Source: Thermoanaerobacteraceae bacterium
GTDB lineage: Bacteria; Bacillota; Desulfotomaculia; Desulfotomaculales; Ammonificaceae
DNA: 5,541 nt
NCBI GenBank assembly: GCA_030016455.1
Contig: JASEJH010000069.1
Location: 1-5,541, forward strand
Reading direction: 5' to 3'
Position 1 is the first letter of the stretch, and each line of letters begins with the position of its first letter. The notes beneath the pieces were generated by a model that was given only the letters and a program-made list of their open reading frames with translations, was not told where the DNA came from and did not search any database. Positions 4,900 to 5,541 of this stretch are shown in pieces. Both the position numbers and the translations under genes were made by a program.

Positions 4900-5229
4900 C
4901 TACCTGCTCCCGGCACCCTTCAGGCGAACGGCCGTGCCGTACGTCAGAATCTCCGCCGCACCCGCCATAACCTGGGTGGTGGCGAACCGGACTCCAATCA
5001 CCGCATCGGCGCCAAGCCGTGAGGCCTCCGCTTCCATCCGCGCCAGCGCCTGTTTTCGCGCCGTCTCCAGCATCTCAGTGTAACTCGCGATCTCGCCGCC
5101 TACGAGCTGCTTGAGCGCCGCCGCGATGTCCCTGCCGAACCACCGCGCCCGGACCGTGCTGCCCATCACAATGCCAAGCGTTCCCACGATTTCTTCGCCC
5201 GGAATCACCTCAGCCGTGGTCACGATCAT
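4900..5229 (-). CDS. YbjQ/UPF0145 family heavy-metal-binding-domain-like protein
   Basis: A 109-residue protein covering the whole YbjQ/UPF0145 family, whose usual length is about 105 residues. Members form small oligomers and are often labelled putative heavy-metal binding, but no function is established. Family features seen are the N-terminal MIVTTAEVIPGEEIVGTLGIVMGS (1-24), YTEMLETARKQALARMEAEA (50-69) and LGADAVIGVRF (72-82), then the C-terminal strand ILTYGTAVRL (94-103). I chose ATG 5229 because a purine-rich AGGAGGGGGAG run lies just upstream and the protein then begins like the family. An in-frame ATG at 5259 would add ten residues encoded by that same run. The start lies within the 3' end of the PP-loop gene (20-nt overlap), so expression is probably coupled to it. 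Confidence 0.87.
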   Translation of the reverse strand: MIVTTAEVIPGEEIVGTLGIVMGSTVRARWFGRDIAAALKQLVGGEIASYTEMLETARKQALARMEAEASRLGADAVIGVRFATTQVMAGAAEILTYGTAVRLKGAGSR

Positions 5230-5541
5230 CCCGCGCTCCCCCTCCTGATTTCTCTTCATTAGAGATTATTGGCCGCCGCTGGCGCCACAGGTCGTTGAAA
5301 CTGACGTTTTCCAGCGCACAGCGGAAGCGGGCATAGAATTCCGGATACTTGTCCGTGAAGCACCGGACGATTTCCTTCATCGCCGACCGCCGTGTTTTCC
5401 CCGCGTACGGACAGAGGGACGGCAGGACCGGGATTCCCTCCCGGGCTACCAGAGCGCCGACTGTCCTTTCCGAAAGGTAACATAACGGGCGAATAAGGTG
5501 CAGGCCGATCCGGTCGAGATAAATCGCAGGCCGAAAAGTTT
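5210..5541 (-). CDS. TtcA/TilS-like PP-loop ATPase (probable tRNA thiolation/modification enzyme), 3' end only
   Basis: The gene enters from the right edge; the first complete codon begins at 5539 and the stop is TGA at 5210-5212, leaving 109 visible C-terminal residues. The ATP-binding PP-loop (SGGxDS) would lie outside the window. The visible part reads IYLDRIGLHLIRPLCYLSER, then VAREGIPVLPSLCPYAGKTRRSAMKEIV (residues 32-59), like the C-terminal half of TtcA-type tRNA 2-thiocytidine synthetases and related COG0037 enzymes. In that family RPL...E is followed by a Cys-Pro motif and a TxR segment; the Cys (about residue 43) could be an iron-sulfur ligand. The last residues (about 94-109, NEEKSGGGARDDRDHG) look unstructured and overlap the ribosome binding site and start of the YbjQ gene. 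TilS or another tRNA sulfurtransferase cannot be excluded. Confidence 0.65.
   Translation of the reverse strand, partial: TFRPAIYLDRIGLHLIRPLCYLSERTVGALVAREGIPVLPSLCPYAGKTRRSAMKEIVRCFTDKYPEFYARFRCALENVSFNDLWRQRRPIISNEEKSGGGARDDRDHG

Noticed and set aside
5259..5483. 74-codon minus-strand open frame near the right edge
   Set aside because: It lies in a different frame from the PP-loop ATPase C-terminus, which has clear family motifs over the same bases.
1..5541. CRISPR array, tRNA or rRNA genes
   Set aside because: I saw no regularly spaced direct repeats and no tRNA cloverleaf or rRNA-like sequence on either strand by eye.

Overview
The window looks like a chromosomal segment of a GC-rich anaerobic Firmicute (Clostridia, Peptococcaceae/Desulfotomaculum-like). 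The basis is a DnaD-domain replication protein paired with a zinc-binding DnaC/DnaI-type ATPase (a Firmicute arrangement), strong AGGAGG-type ribosome binding sites, TTG/GTG starts, an oxygen-sensitive acyl-CoA dehydratase activase, and a cobamide-assembly enzyme. The genus is inference; no marker gene fixes it.

Layout, left to right. (1) Positions 1-368, minus strand: the 5' part of a DNA methyltransferase gene, visibly AT-richer than the rest (about 35-40% GC in the lines counted, against about 57% in a counted line of the next gene). It runs off the left edge and is probably acquired modification or restriction-modification DNA. (2) Positions 454-2039, minus: a two-gene replication unit, a DnaD-like protein followed with a 4-nt overlap by a helicase-loader-type AAA+ ATPase. 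A candidate promoter precedes it, and the DnaD-like gene carries a perfect 12-bp hairpin in its interdomain linker. (3) Positions 2186-3028, minus: an in-frame fusion of a DUF503 (YlxP-like) domain to the cobalamin enzyme CobU. (4) Positions 3121-3597, plus: a small DUF456 membrane protein, divergent from the CobU fusion and overlapping the next gene tail to tail. (5) Positions 3587-4369, minus: a single-gene HgdC/BcrA-type ATPase with a TTG start and both predicted cluster-ligand cysteines. (6) Positions 4383-4899: about 520 bp with no credible gene, holding a 117-bp nested palindromic element and further small inverted repeats. (7) Positions 4900-5541, minus: a YbjQ/UPF0145 gene overlapped by the 3' end of a TtcA/TilS-like PP-loop tRNA-modification ATPase gene that enters from the right edge.

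The genes do not form one pathway. The replication pair is one functional unit and the PP-loop/YbjQ pair is translationally coupled. CobU and the activase both fit an anaerobic, cobamide-using metabolism but lack their usual partners here. The most interesting items are the DUF503-CobU fusion with possible internal restart sites, the 117-bp palindrome in the leader of the activase gene, the hairpin inside the DnaD-like gene, and the foreign-looking methylase with its own promoter.
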